Shown one piece after another: positions 44,760 through 53,243 of a DNA stretch of 64,000 bases. The first letter of the stretch is position 1, and every line of letters starts with the position of its first letter. Made by a program: the position numbers and the translations under genes. Source of the DNA: Pseudomonas akapageensis (GTDB taxonomy: Bacteria > Pseudomonadota > Gammaproteobacteria > Pseudomonadales > Pseudomonadaceae). The stretch is from contig NZ_VXCP01000034.1 of NCBI RefSeq assembly GCF_011355085.1, positions 1 to 64,000 on the forward strand, given 5' to 3'. The notes under the pieces were generated by a model. It saw only the letters and a list, made by a program, of their open reading frames with translations. It was not told where the DNA came from and ran no database searches.

Positions 44760-44852
44760 ATGTTCAACGATAAATCCATATTGATCTCAGGTAGCACGGA
44801 ATTTCCTGGCGTGGAACAACGGTCTGAATTGCTTGCGGGTTTGCCAGCATGA
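44760..44852 (+). pseudogene. Probable remnant of pseB (UDP-GlcNAc 4,6-dehydratase/5-epimerase)
   Basis: A 30-codon open frame begins MFNDKSILISGST, which matches the usual PseB N-terminus (MFN.KSILITGGT) but departs where GSFG should follow. It continues EFPGVEQRSELLAGLPA and stops in the ATGA overlap with pseC. The last part resembles the SGxNTEFLxVEQLRxLL end of PseB, so an internal deletion that kept both ends in frame would explain it. PseB is normally encoded directly before pseC. The comparison is from memory of the family, not an alignment. Confidence 0.6.
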
Positions 44853-46036
44853 TTGCCTACGGTCGCCAGAGTGTGGAGCAGGCGGACATCGATGCGGTGG
44901 TCGAGGTGTTGCGCTCCGACTGGCTGACTCAGGGGCCGAAAGTCGAACGCTTCGAAGCGGCGCTGGCAGATCGTTGCCAGGCCAGGCATGCGGTGGCGGT
45001 GTGCAACGCCACGGCGGCCTTGCACATCGCCTGCCTGGCGGCCGGGCTGGGTCCGGGCGATTGGCTCTGGACCAGCCCCAACAGTTTTGTCGCCTCGGCC
45101 AACTGTGCCCGCTATTGCGGTGCCTCGGTGGATTTCGTCGATATCGATCCGGCGACGCTGAACCTCGATGCCGGATTACTTGAGACCAGGCTGGCAAAGG
45201 CCGAAGCCGCCGGAAAGCTGCCCAAAGTCGTCGTGGCTGTCGCGTTTGCCGGGCAAAGCTGCGACTTGCGGGCCATCTCCCGATTGGCCAAGCGCTATGG
45301 CTTCCTGGTGATTGAGGACGCCGCGCATGCGGTGGGCGCGAGTTACGCCGGCAAGCCGGTCGGGTGCGGCGAATTCGCCGACATGACCATTTTCAGCTTT
45401 CATCCGGTCAAGATCATCACCACGGCAGAAGGTGGCATGGTCCTGACCAACCAGCCGCACCTGGCTGAACGCCTGCGTCGGTTGCGTAGTCACGGCATTA
45501 CCCGGGATCCGGCCCAGATGACCGAGCCGGCCCATGGCGACTGGTACTACCAGCAACTGGAATTGGGTTACAACTATCGCCTGTCCGATCTTCAGGCGGC
45601 GTTAGGGCTCTCGCAACTGGTGCGGCTCGACGCTTTTCTGGCGCGGCGACGTGCACTGGCGGATCGTTATCAGCGGTTGCTTGTCGATCTGCCACTGGGT
45701 CTTCCAGAGAAGCAGCCTGAGGCGGAATCGGCCTGGCACATGTATGTGGTCCGGCTGCACTGTGGAGCGGTCGGGCGCACGCAGCGCGAGATATTCGATG
45801 ATCTGCGTCAGGCCGGCATCGGGGTCAACCTGCATTACATTCCAATTCATCTGCAACCGTACTATCGCGATCTGGGGTTTGCTCCGGGAGATTTCCCCGA
45901 GGCCGAGCGGTATTATGCGCAAGCGCTCACCTTGCCGCTTTACCCGGACTTGACCGATGAGCAGCAGGACGAGGTGATTTGGCAGTTGCGCAGGGTGCTG
46001 GCACAACCCATGAGCATGAGAGCGATGTATGGATGA
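44849..46036 (+). CDS. pseC: PLP-dependent sugar aminotransferase PseC
   Basis: A 395-residue DegT/DnrJ/EryC1 aminotransferase. It shows the N-terminal YGRQSVEQADIDAVVEVLRSDWLTQGP, the cofactor aspartate in VIEDAAHAVGA and the Schiff-base lysine in FHPVKIITTAEGG. In the pseudaminic acid pathway it aminates the 4-keto sugar made by PseB. Its ATG overlaps the stop of the 30-codon pseB-like remnant, so translation coupling survives. pseF overlaps its 3' end by 8 bp. Confidence 0.9.
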   Translation: MIAYGRQSVEQADIDAVVEVLRSDWLTQGPKVERFEAALADRCQARHAVAVCNATAALHIACLAAGLGPGDWLWTSPNSFVASANCARYCGASVDFVDIDPATLNLDAGLLETRLAKAEAAGKLPKVVVAVAFAGQSCDLRAISRLAKRYGFLVIEDAAHAVGASYAGKPVGCGEFADMTIFSFHPVKIITTAEGGMVLTNQPHLAERLRRLRSHGITRDPAQMTEPAHGDWYYQQLELGYNYRLSDLQAALGLSQLVRLDAFLARRRALADRYQRLLVDLPLGLPEKQPEAESAWHMYVVRLHCGAVGRTQREIFDDLRQAGIGVNLHYIPIHLQPYYRDLGFAPGDFPEAERYYAQALTLPLYPDLTDEQQDEVIWQLRRVLAQPMSMRAMYG

Positions 46037-46751
46037 AGTGAATGAGGTTGTCGCCATCATTCCCGCTCGTGGTGGCAGCAAGCGCATCGTCGGCAAGAAT
46101 CTCAAGTCTTTCAAGGGTGTGCCAATCATTGCCTGGTCGATTCGTGCGGCCCTTGGCAGCGGGTTGTTCGACCGGATCGTGGTCAGTACTGATGATGAAG
46201 ATATTGCCGAAGTGGCCCGTGCGCATGGCGCCGAGGTGCCGTTCATGCGTCCGGCCGAGCTGGCCGACGACCATGCAACTACGGCCGCCGTCGTGGTGCA
46301 TGCCCTGCAGGCGCTGGCTGCGTCGGGGCGTCGCCCGCACTTTGCATGCTGTATTTACGCCACTGCGCCGCTGTTGCAGCGCCGTTATCTGCGCCAGGGG
46401 TTCGAGCAGTTACAGGCGCAGCCCGAGAAGTCCTTTGCGTTTTCCGTCTGCAGTTTCGGCTTTCCGGTGCAGCGCGCTCTGGCCCTGACCGTCGACGGTG
46501 CATTGACGCCCCTGTACCCGCAATACCGGGAAACCCGCTCGCAGGATCTGCCGCCGGCCTACCAGGATGCCGGGCAATTTTATTGGGGGCGCACCAGTGC
46601 CTGGTTGGCAGGCGATACCTTGTATTCTGCACAAAGCCTGCCGGTGATGCTGCCACGGCATCTGGTTCAGGATATCGATAGCGAAGAGGACTGGGTGCGC
46701 GCCGAACATCTGCATTCGGCATTGCTCGCCGGTGGGGAACTGGAGCCGTGA
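46029..46751 (+). CDS. pseF: CMP-pseudaminic acid synthetase (cytidylyltransferase)
   Basis: A 240-residue nucleotidyltransferase of the CMP-NeuAc synthetase family. The P-loop-like IIPARGGSKRIVGKNLKSFKG is at about residues 9-30, and DAGQFYWG and the C-terminal QDIDSEEDW are typical. It activates pseudaminic acid with CTP, the last step before transfer. It overlaps pseC (8 bp) and the pseG-pseH fusion (4 bp). Confidence 0.93.
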   Translation: MDEVNEVVAIIPARGGSKRIVGKNLKSFKGVPIIAWSIRAALGSGLFDRIVVSTDDEDIAEVARAHGAEVPFMRPAELADDHATTAAVVVHALQALAASGRRPHFACCIYATAPLLQRRYLRQGFEQLQAQPEKSFAFSVCSFGFPVQRALALTVDGALTPLYPQYRETRSQDLPPAYQDAGQFYWGRTSAWLAGDTLYSAQSLPVMLPRHLVQDIDSEEDWVRAEHLHSALLAGGELEP

Positions 46752-48253
46752 ATATTCTGATTCGAGCCGATGCTTCGTCGAGCATTGGCAGTGGCCATGT
46801 CATCAGGTGCATGACGCTGTCGGCGCAGTTGCGTGCCTTCGGTGCGCAAGTGACCTTTGCCTGTCGTTCACTCGATGGCCACCTTGGAGATCAGCTACAG
46901 GCTGCCGGTTATCCCGTATTGTGGCTTGCGGCTCGGTATCCGGGCGAGCAGCCAGGGGCGAGCATCGAAGCGCCACTGCCCTGGGAGGCGGACATTGCCG
47001 CGTTGCAGTCGATGGTGCCGGTCGCAGCGGTGTTTGACTGGATTCTGATCGATCACTACGGTCTGGATCGGCGCTGGCACCGTGCTGCGCGACAATGGGC
47101 ACGACGAATCGCGGTCATCGACGATCTTGCCAATCGCGAGCATGACGCCGATCTGTTGCTGGATCAGAATTTCACTGCCAGCGCAGCCCTCTATGCGCCG
47201 TACCTGCGTGAAGGTTGTCGGACCCTGCTGGGACCGCACTTCGCGTTGATCCGCCCGGAATTTTGCCGTGAGCCGCGGGCAATCACTGCGCGGGCGCGGC
47301 GGGTGCTGGTCAACTTTGGTGGCTTCGATCCCGCAGGCCTGACGCTCAAGGCGCTCCAGGCGCTGGCCGGGGTCGACGATGTGCTGGTGGACTGCATTGC
47401 CGGCCGCGCGAATCCAGCCTGGGCGCAATTGCAGGTACTGTGCGCGCAAAAGCCTGCCTGGCAACTGGCGGCGTATGCCGAGGACCTGCCTGAGCGTATG
47501 GCGGCGGCCGATCTGGCTATTGGGGCTGGCGGTGGCACCACTTGGGAGCGCTGCGTGCTCGGCGTGCCGACCCTGTGTATTGTCGTGGCCGATAACCAGC
47601 AGGCCAATGCCCAGGCGCTGGCAGCCGCGGGCGGGCACTTGTATCTGGGGCGCAAGGAAGAGATCGAGGTCGAAAGCTTGCGCCAGGCGATAGCACTGAT
47701 GCTGGGAAACCCGGCGTTGCGCCAGAGTTTTGCCGACTGTGGCCGCTCCCTGGTCGACGGCCTGGGCGCCAAGCGCGTCGCGGTGGCCTTGATGTCTGAA
47801 CACCTGCAGTTGCGCGCTGCTGCAAGCAGCGACGCGCGCTTGCTGTTCGACGGCCGCAATGCTCCTGCGGTACGGCGCTGGGCTGGCAATGGCGGGGCAT
47901 TGGACTGGCACGAACATCTTGCCTGGCTGAAGACTGTGCTGGACGATCCGAAGCGGCTGTTGCTGGTTGCCGAGGCCGCTGACGGTCCGGTCGGTATATT
48001 GCGCTACGACCGGCGTGAGCAAGATCGTGCAGAAGTCTCCATTTACCTGTTCGACGGGCGTTTCGGGGTTGGCTGGGGCAGGGCGCTGCTGGCATGTGGC
48101 GAGCGTTTTTTGCGTAATGTCTGGCCCGGGCTCTGCGCTATCGAGGCGAAAGTGCTGCCCTCCAATCAGGTCTCCCTGGCGCTGTTTCAAAGCGCCGGTT
48201 TCAATCAGGCCGAATGCTGTTTCGAGCGCGTTTTCGAGGATCAGTCTCAATGA
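46748..48253 (+). CDS. Fused PseG-PseH: UDP-sugar hydrolase plus N-acetyltransferase
   Basis: A 501-residue bifunctional protein. Residues 1 to about 345 are PseG, a GT28-like hydrolase that releases UDP (RADASSSIGSGHVIRCMTL, DDLANREHDADLLLDQN, IGAGGGTTWERCVLGVP). From about 355 a GNAT acetyltransferase follows, as in PseH (LQLRAAASSDARLLFDGRN, then VEVS-like IYLFDGRFGVGWGRALL and LPSNQVSLALFQSAGF). It starts at GTG 46748. The two functions are separate genes in Campylobacter and Helicobacter. It overlaps pseI by 4 bp. Confidence 0.9.
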   Translation: MNILIRADASSSIGSGHVIRCMTLSAQLRAFGAQVTFACRSLDGHLGDQLQAAGYPVLWLAARYPGEQPGASIEAPLPWEADIAALQSMVPVAAVFDWILIDHYGLDRRWHRAARQWARRIAVIDDLANREHDADLLLDQNFTASAALYAPYLREGCRTLLGPHFALIRPEFCREPRAITARARRVLVNFGGFDPAGLTLKALQALAGVDDVLVDCIAGRANPAWAQLQVLCAQKPAWQLAAYAEDLPERMAAADLAIGAGGGTTWERCVLGVPTLCIVVADNQQANAQALAAAGGHLYLGRKEEIEVESLRQAIALMLGNPALRQSFADCGRSLVDGLGAKRVAVALMSEHLQLRAAASSDARLLFDGRNAPAVRRWAGNGGALDWHEHLAWLKTVLDDPKRLLLVAEAADGPVGILRYDRREQDRAEVSIYLFDGRFGVGWGRALLACGERFLRNVWPGLCAIEAKVLPSNQVSLALFQSAGFNQAECCFERVFEDQSQ

Positions 48254-49302
48254 GCAGTTTTACCATCGGTACGCGCCGTATCGGTCGCGATGCTCCGCCC
48301 CTGGTTATCGCCGAGATGAGTGGTAATCACAATCAATCGCTGGAGCGGGCCCTGGCCATTGTCGAGGCGGCGGCGAAAGCCGGAGCCCATGCTCTGAAAC
48401 TGCAGACTTACACTGCTGATACCATGACCCTGGACCTCGCCCACGGCGAGTTTTACATCGAAGACCCCGCCAGCCCCTGGGCCGGCACTTCGTTGCATGC
48501 CTTGTACCAGCAGGCCCATACCCCCTGGGAATGGCACAGGCCACTGTTCGAGCGCGCTCGCGAACTGGGGATGCTGGCATTTTCCACGCCCTTCGACGAG
48601 ACCAGCGTGGATTTTCTCGAATCGCTGGATGTTCCCCTCTACAAGATCGCCAGCTTCGAAAACACCGATCTGCCACTGATTCGCCGGGTGGCGGCCACGG
48701 GCAAGCCACTGATCATCTCCACGGGTATGGCCAGCGTCGCTGAATTGGACGAAACGGTGCGTACTGCGCGCGCCGCCGGCTGCAAGAACCTGGTGCTGCT
48801 CAAGTGCACCAGCACCTATCCGGCTTCGCCGGAACACAGCCACGTGCGCACGATCCCCCACCTGAGGGAGATGTTTGGCTGTGAAGTGGGGCTTTCCGAC
48901 CATACCCTGGGGGTGGGGGCCGCGATTGCCGCCGTGGCGCTCGGGGCGAGCGTGGTGGAGAAGCATTTCACACTCGATCGCAGTGCCGGTGGCGTGGATG
49001 CCAGCTTTTCGCTCGAGCCCGCCGAAATGGCCAGCCTGGTGGTCGAGACCGAACGGGCCTGGCAGTCCCTGGGGCAGGTGCACTATGGCGTCAGCGCGAT
49101 CGAGCGTGCGTCCTTGGTCTACCGGCGTTCTCTCTATGTGGTACGAGACATGCAGGCAGGTGAGGCATTCGATGCCAGCAACGTGCGCGCCATCCGCCCC
49201 GGGCTAGGGCTGGCGCCACGCCACCTGGATGCCGTGCTAGGGCGCTGCGCCCGCCAGGCGTTGGGCAAAGGCACTGCACTGAATTGGAGTATGATCCTGT
49301 GA
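48250..49302 (+). CDS. pseI: Pseudaminic acid synthase
   Basis: A 350-residue NeuB-family enzyme condensing phosphoenolpyruvate with the 6-deoxy-dialtrosamine sugar. It has the barrel segment VIAEMSGNHNQSLERAL near the N-terminus, LKLQTYTADTMT, LLKCTSTYPA, GLSDHTLG, EKHFTLDRSAGGVDASFS and a C-terminal SAF/antifreeze-like domain (about 290-350). ATG 48250 overlaps the fusion gene stop. It is the last gene of the pse cluster; a 227-bp gap follows. Confidence 0.94.
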   Translation: MSSFTIGTRRIGRDAPPLVIAEMSGNHNQSLERALAIVEAAAKAGAHALKLQTYTADTMTLDLAHGEFYIEDPASPWAGTSLHALYQQAHTPWEWHRPLFERARELGMLAFSTPFDETSVDFLESLDVPLYKIASFENTDLPLIRRVAATGKPLIISTGMASVAELDETVRTARAAGCKNLVLLKCTSTYPASPEHSHVRTIPHLREMFGCEVGLSDHTLGVGAAIAAVALGASVVEKHFTLDRSAGGVDASFSLEPAEMASLVVETERAWQSLGQVHYGVSAIERASLVYRRSLYVVRDMQAGEAFDASNVRAIRPGLGLAPRHLDAVLGRCARQALGKGTALNWSMIL

Positions 49303-49529
49303 CTCTGGCATGACGGGGTTTTGCAAAATGTGGCATTGTCTGTGAATCTGAGTGACCTGTAGGTCACAACGTGCATCTTCACTATAACCCGTTAACGGGA
49401 GATGCCGGTTTTGCCGTCGTCATCTTCCGCTGCCGCCTTGTCACGCGGGCGGTGAAAATCCCTGTTTGTCGGCACCCCTCGATCATGCGAGCGGTGGTAT
49501 TGAGCATTTAACTATTTTGGGAAGCCAAG
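49303..49529. promoter_or_regulatory. 227-bp gap with two palindromes before the KAS III gene
   Basis: GTGACCT-GT-AGGTCAC (49352-49367) and CCCGTTAACGGG (49388-49399) are perfect dyads 20 bp apart. Between them TATAAC (49383-49388) could serve as a -10 box. The layout suggests a regulated promoter for the gene at 49530, but no known factor is recognised and neither dyad has a T-run, so they are not obvious terminators. Confidence 0.35.
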
Positions 49530-50456
49530 ATGATCGGCATTAAAAGCATCGCGAGTTATGTGCCAGCGGACGGCTTGGACAACTACGCGCAGGGTGCCAA
49601 ATTCGAAAAGGATGAAGAGTTCATCCTCGGCAAGATCGGCTCCGCCTTCTTGCCGCGCATGTCCTCCGAGCAGGAAACCTCAGACCTCTGTGTCGAGGCT
49701 GCCAATGCATTATTTGCCAATAATCCGGAGCTCAAGCGCGAGTCCATCGACGCGCTGATCGTCGTCACCCAGAACGGCGATGAAGAAGGTCTTCCGCACA
49801 CCGCGGCCATCGTCCAGGACAAACTCGGCTTGCCGACCAGCGTGGCTGCGTTCGACATTTCCCTGGGTTGCTCTGGGTATGTCTATGGCATCTATGCCCT
49901 GAAGGGCTTCATGGAAGCCGCCGGCCTGAAGAATGGCCTGCTGATTACCGCCGATCCCTATTCGAAAATCGTCGACGCCGAAGATCGCAACACCACCATG
50001 CTGTTCGGCGACGCCGCCACCGCTACCTGGATGGGTGAAGATGCCACCTGGCAGTTGGGCAAGGCCAAATTCGGTACCGACGGCTCCGGTGCGCCGCACT
50101 TGAAGGTCTCCGATGGCACGTTCTTCATGAACGGTCGTCAGGTATTCAATTTTGCCTTGCTCAAGGTGCCGGCGCACTTGCATGAATTGCTTGCCGATTC
50201 GGGGCTCAAGTCCACCGATATCGATGCGTTCTGCATTCACCAGGGCAGCGCGGCTATCGTCGATGCGGTGGCGCGGCGCTTTGAAGACGAGCCGGAGAAA
50301 TTCATCAAGGACATGGTCGAGACCGGCAATACCGTGTCTTCGAGTATTCCTCTGCTGTTGGAAAAACACGTGCTGGACGCTAAATGGAAGCGTGTGGCGC
50401 TCAGTGGATTCGGCGTTGGCCTGTCCTGGGGTTCGGCGATAATTTACCGGCCCTGA
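49530..50456 (+). CDS. Beta-ketoacyl-ACP synthase III (FabH-like) of the glycosylation island
   Basis: A 308-residue thiolase-fold enzyme. The catalytic triad is seen: C114 in DISLGCSGYVYG, H237 in FCIHQGSA and N267 in ETGNTVSSSIP. It should condense an acyl-CoA with malonyl-ACP. Such genes recur in Pseudomonas flagellin glycosylation islands, where an acyl chain may be made for N-acylation of an amino sugar. No acyl carrier protein gene is adjacent here. It is probably not the housekeeping FabH. Confidence 0.85.
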   Translation: MIGIKSIASYVPADGLDNYAQGAKFEKDEEFILGKIGSAFLPRMSSEQETSDLCVEAANALFANNPELKRESIDALIVVTQNGDEEGLPHTAAIVQDKLGLPTSVAAFDISLGCSGYVYGIYALKGFMEAAGLKNGLLITADPYSKIVDAEDRNTTMLFGDAATATWMGEDATWQLGKAKFGTDGSGAPHLKVSDGTFFMNGRQVFNFALLKVPAHLHELLADSGLKSTDIDAFCIHQGSAAIVDAVARRFEDEPEKFIKDMVETGNTVSSSIPLLLEKHVLDAKWKRVALSGFGVGLSWGSAIIYRP

Positions 50457-50529
50457 TCTCTGCCGGCTGCAGGAAGTGTCGTGGCTGAGTTAAGCTGCGA
50501 CCTTTATGCACACAAGGGATGTTCGAGCC

Positions 50530-51813
50530 ATGAGCGAGATCTTTCAGCGCAACGCGCAGCTCCTTCGCACGCGCTGGCCAGGACTGTATCAACGCCTGCT
50601 CGGCGAAGACAGTAGCTCGCTGGACGTGGAACTGATTGGCACTACGCTCAAGGTCTGCGGAATCCAGCTCAGCAGTCGCCACGACCGTGGCGCCGAAGCG
50701 CGCTTTCAGGCTGCCAGCCTGCCGCCTGCAAGCGCCTTGCTGCATTTGTACGGTACCGGCCTGGGCGACCTGCAACAAGTTCTGCTCGAATCATCCAGCT
50801 TGCAATGCTTGTGTGTTCATGTACTGAACGGGGCATTGTTCAAGCTTGTACTCGAGGTGCTCGACCAGTCGCAATGGCTGGCCGACCCACGGGTCGAACT
50901 AGCCTGGGCTGGCGACAGCCGCGAGATTGGGCTGCCGTATTTTGCCCTGCCGGCCGAGATTGTCCTGGCGGATGAATTCAACGCCAGGATTCGCGACAGA
51001 CTGGTCAGTGAGACGCACCTGTCGTTCAACAATCGCTCATTCGATAGCGCCGATCCGCGCCTGATCGCGTTGCTGAACAAGAGTCTGGATCTGCTGCGTA
51101 GCGATCGCGATGTCGCCGAGCTGTTTGACAGTCGGCAGGGGCAGGACTGTTTCGTGATTGCCACCGGGCCGAGCCTGGAAACGCATTTCAGCGCCTTGCG
51201 CAATATCCGCGAACAGGCCGTGCGGCCCTACTTCATCTGTGTCGACACCGCTTATCGGCCCTTGCTCGAACAGGGCATCAGGGCTGACCTGGTGGTCAGC
51301 GTCGATCACAATATCCGCCCCCGTCATTTGCCGGCCGATGCCTCGGCCGAGACCACTCTGGTCTACATGCCCATGCTTGACACCGATGTGCTGGCGTCCT
51401 GGCGCGGGCCGCGCCATGTCGGTTATTCGGCTAGCCCGCTGTATGACGCGGTACGCGAACAAATCCCTCGCGGTAGTCTGTTCGTCGGTGGCAGTGTCAT
51501 CCATCCGGCGGTGGATCTGGCGGTGAAGATGGGTATGCGTCAGATCACCCTGTTCGGTGCCGATTTCGCTTTCCCGATGAACAAGACCCATACCGGCTGG
51601 AGCGACGGCGACCTTGGGCCGAAGCTGGAAAAGGCCCGGCACTGGGTACTCGATGGGCACGGGCAGCGAGTCGTGACCCAGTTGAACTTTCGCGGCTACC
51701 TGTGTGAGCTGGAGCGCTACATTGCCGCCCATCCGCAGGTCCGGTTTCTCAATACCAGTCGAGCTGGCGCACTGATCGCTGGCACAACCTTCGCCTCGGA
51801 GTTCTGCCAATGA
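50530..51813 (+). CDS. DUF115/Maf-like protein, putative flagellin nonulosonic-acid transferase
   Basis: A protein of about 427 residues. The central domain with CFVIATGPSLETHFSALR (near residue 215), ICVDTAYRPLLEQGIRADLVVSVDHN and TLFGADFAF is the DUF115/6-hydroxymethylpterin pyrophosphokinase-like fold. Motility-associated factors (Maf), which attach pseudaminic or legionaminic acid to flagellin serine/threonine, share this domain. ATG 50530 is preferred over 50506. It lies between the pse genes and fliC, exactly where the transferase for their product is expected. It overlaps the next gene by 4 bp. Confidence 0.78.
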   Translation: MSEIFQRNAQLLRTRWPGLYQRLLGEDSSSLDVELIGTTLKVCGIQLSSRHDRGAEARFQAASLPPASALLHLYGTGLGDLQQVLLESSSLQCLCVHVLNGALFKLVLEVLDQSQWLADPRVELAWAGDSREIGLPYFALPAEIVLADEFNARIRDRLVSETHLSFNNRSFDSADPRLIALLNKSLDLLRSDRDVAELFDSRQGQDCFVIATGPSLETHFSALRNIREQAVRPYFICVDTAYRPLLEQGIRADLVVSVDHNIRPRHLPADASAETTLVYMPMLDTDVLASWRGPRHVGYSASPLYDAVREQIPRGSLFVGGSVIHPAVDLAVKMGMRQITLFGADFAFPMNKTHTGWSDGDLGPKLEKARHWVLDGHGQRVVTQLNFRGYLCELERYIAAHPQVRFLNTSRAGALIAGTTFASEFCQ

Positions 51814-52076
51814 ACCTGAACAATCATCAGGCGATGGCTCGCCAGTGTGCGGGCTTGTTTCGTCTGGGGCGCGATATCGAGGGCGGTCTGGAGATGGTCG
51901 AAATGTTCGACCGCTTGTTGCGGGTGTTCGATGCTGAGCCCGTGGCGATACAGCAGCAATCGGCGGCAATACTGGCGGCCGTGTTCACCGCGCAACAGGC
52001 CCAGGACTGGATCGGTGTTGCCGATTATCTCGAATACGAGCTTGTCGAGCTCCTGGGGCAGGTTGGCAAAGCCTGA
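51810..52076 (+). CDS. Small protein of unknown function coupled to the Maf-like gene
   Basis: An 88-residue, mostly helical and acidic product (FRLGRDIEGGLEMVEMFDRLLRVFDAE, AAVFTAQQAQDWIGVADYLEYELVELL). No family is recognised. The size and pattern recall flagellar chaperones of the FliS/FliT type. The ATGA overlap with the transferase gene implies cooperation, for example holding unfolded flagellin for glycosylation; that is a guess. Confidence 0.7.
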   Translation: MNLNNHQAMARQCAGLFRLGRDIEGGLEMVEMFDRLLRVFDAEPVAIQQQSAAILAAVFTAQQAQDWIGVADYLEYELVELLGQVGKA

Positions 52077-52210
52077 GGGCGATTCGGAGATCGTGAAGTT
52101 CGTCACATTTTGCCGGACTGTCTGGCTCGCGATTTTTGCGCCGAATCCAGCGCAATCCCCCGGATTTACAAGGGATGGCAGCGTGATGGCATTTTTTTTA
52201 GAAAATTCCC

Positions 52211-52237
52211 TAAAGCAACCGCGAGCAACGACGATAA
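52211..52237 (+). promoter_or_regulatory. Sigma-28 (FliA) promoter of fliC
   Basis: TAAA-N15-GACGATAA fits the FliA consensus with its usual spacing. The predicted start near 52244 leaves a leader of about 75 bases before fliC. The region from 52077 to 52210 upstream shows no gene. Confidence 0.85.
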
Positions 52238-52317
52238 CCATTACGAAGGTTCTCTAGGCCACACCCGGCGGATGCCAGGGCCGGAAGCCGCAGTATCCAT
52301 CCAACGAGGAATTCGTC

Positions 52318-53172
52318 ATGGCATTAACCGTAAACACCAACACCACTTCGCTGGGCGTGCAGAAGAACCTGAACCGCGCTTCCGACTCGCTGAGCACTTC
52401 GATGACCCGCCTGTCTTCCGGCCTGCGCATCAACAGCGCCAAAGACGACGCCGCTGGTCAGCAGATCGCGAACAAACTGCAAACCATGATCACCGGTTCG
52501 ACCGTTGCGATCAAAAACGCCAACGATGGTACGTCGATCACTCAGACCGCTGAAGGCGCTCTGTCTGAAATGACCAACATCCTGCAGCGTATGCGTGAAC
52601 TGGCTCTGCAGGCTCGTAACGACTCCAACGGCACCACTGAACGTGCGGCGCTGAACAAGGAATTCGCGGCCAAGTCCGACGAAATCACTCGTATCGCCAG
52701 CTCCACCACCTACGGCACCAGCAAGCACCTGCTGGACGGCAGCGCCGGTACCATGCAATTCCAGGTTGGCGCCATGACCGGTACCGACCAGATCATCAGC
52801 GTTGTCATGAGCACCAGCTTCGCCGCTTCCACCCTGGCTGTGGGTACTGGCGCCCTGGCGATCTCGGGTACTTCGGACTCCGCGGTACACACCGCTGTGG
52901 ACGGCGCGTTGACCGCGATCGACGCTGCTCTGCAAACCATCGACAACAAGAAGTCGGACCTGGGTGCTGTGCAAAACCGCTTCCAGAGCACCATCAACAA
53001 CCTGCAAAGCATGAACGAGAACGCCACTGCCGCTCAAGGCCGCGTTCAGGACACCGACTTCGCTTCGGAAACCGCTCAGCTGACCAAGCAGCAGACTCTG
53101 CAGCAAGCGTCCACCGCAGTCCTGGCTCAGGCCAACCAACTGCCATCCGCTGTACTGAAGCTGCTTCAGTAA
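52318..53172 (+). CDS. fliC: Flagellin FliC
   Basis: A 284-residue filament subunit. The D0/D1 N-terminus (ALTVNTNTTSLGVQKNLNRASDSLSTSMTRLSSGLRINSAKDDAAG) and the C-terminal LTKQQTLQQASTAVLAQANQLPSAVLKLLQ are fully conserved. The variable middle (about 145-205) is very short, so the filament surface carries little beyond D1, making sugars on serine/threonine residues there important for its exterior. GAGGA precedes the ATG. It is the likely target of the island. Confidence 0.98.
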   Translation: MALTVNTNTTSLGVQKNLNRASDSLSTSMTRLSSGLRINSAKDDAAGQQIANKLQTMITGSTVAIKNANDGTSITQTAEGALSEMTNILQRMRELALQARNDSNGTTERAALNKEFAAKSDEITRIASSTTYGTSKHLLDGSAGTMQFQVGAMTGTDQIISVVMSTSFAASTLAVGTGALAISGTSDSAVHTAVDGALTAIDAALQTIDNKKSDLGAVQNRFQSTINNLQSMNENATAAQGRVQDTDFASETAQLTKQQTLQQASTAVLAQANQLPSAVLKLLQ

Positions 53173-53189
53173 TAATCGGGTGAAATCGG

Positions 53190-53225
53190 GCGAGGGGATG
53201 CGCATGGCGTATTCTCTCGCTTTTT
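53190..53225 (+). terminator. Rho-independent terminator after fliC
   Basis: A 14-bp stem with four G-T pairs (arms 53190-53203 and 53207-53220, loop ATG) runs into five T. It lies between fliC and flaG and should make fliC mRNA far more abundant than the read-through transcript. Confidence 0.8.
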
Positions 53226-53243
53226 ACTTTGGAGGTGATGGAA

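Noticed and set aside
49306..49324. TGGCATGACGGGGTTTTGC after pseI as a sigma-54 promoter
   Set aside because: The distance between GG and GC is 14 instead of 10 bases, which sigma-54 does not tolerate.
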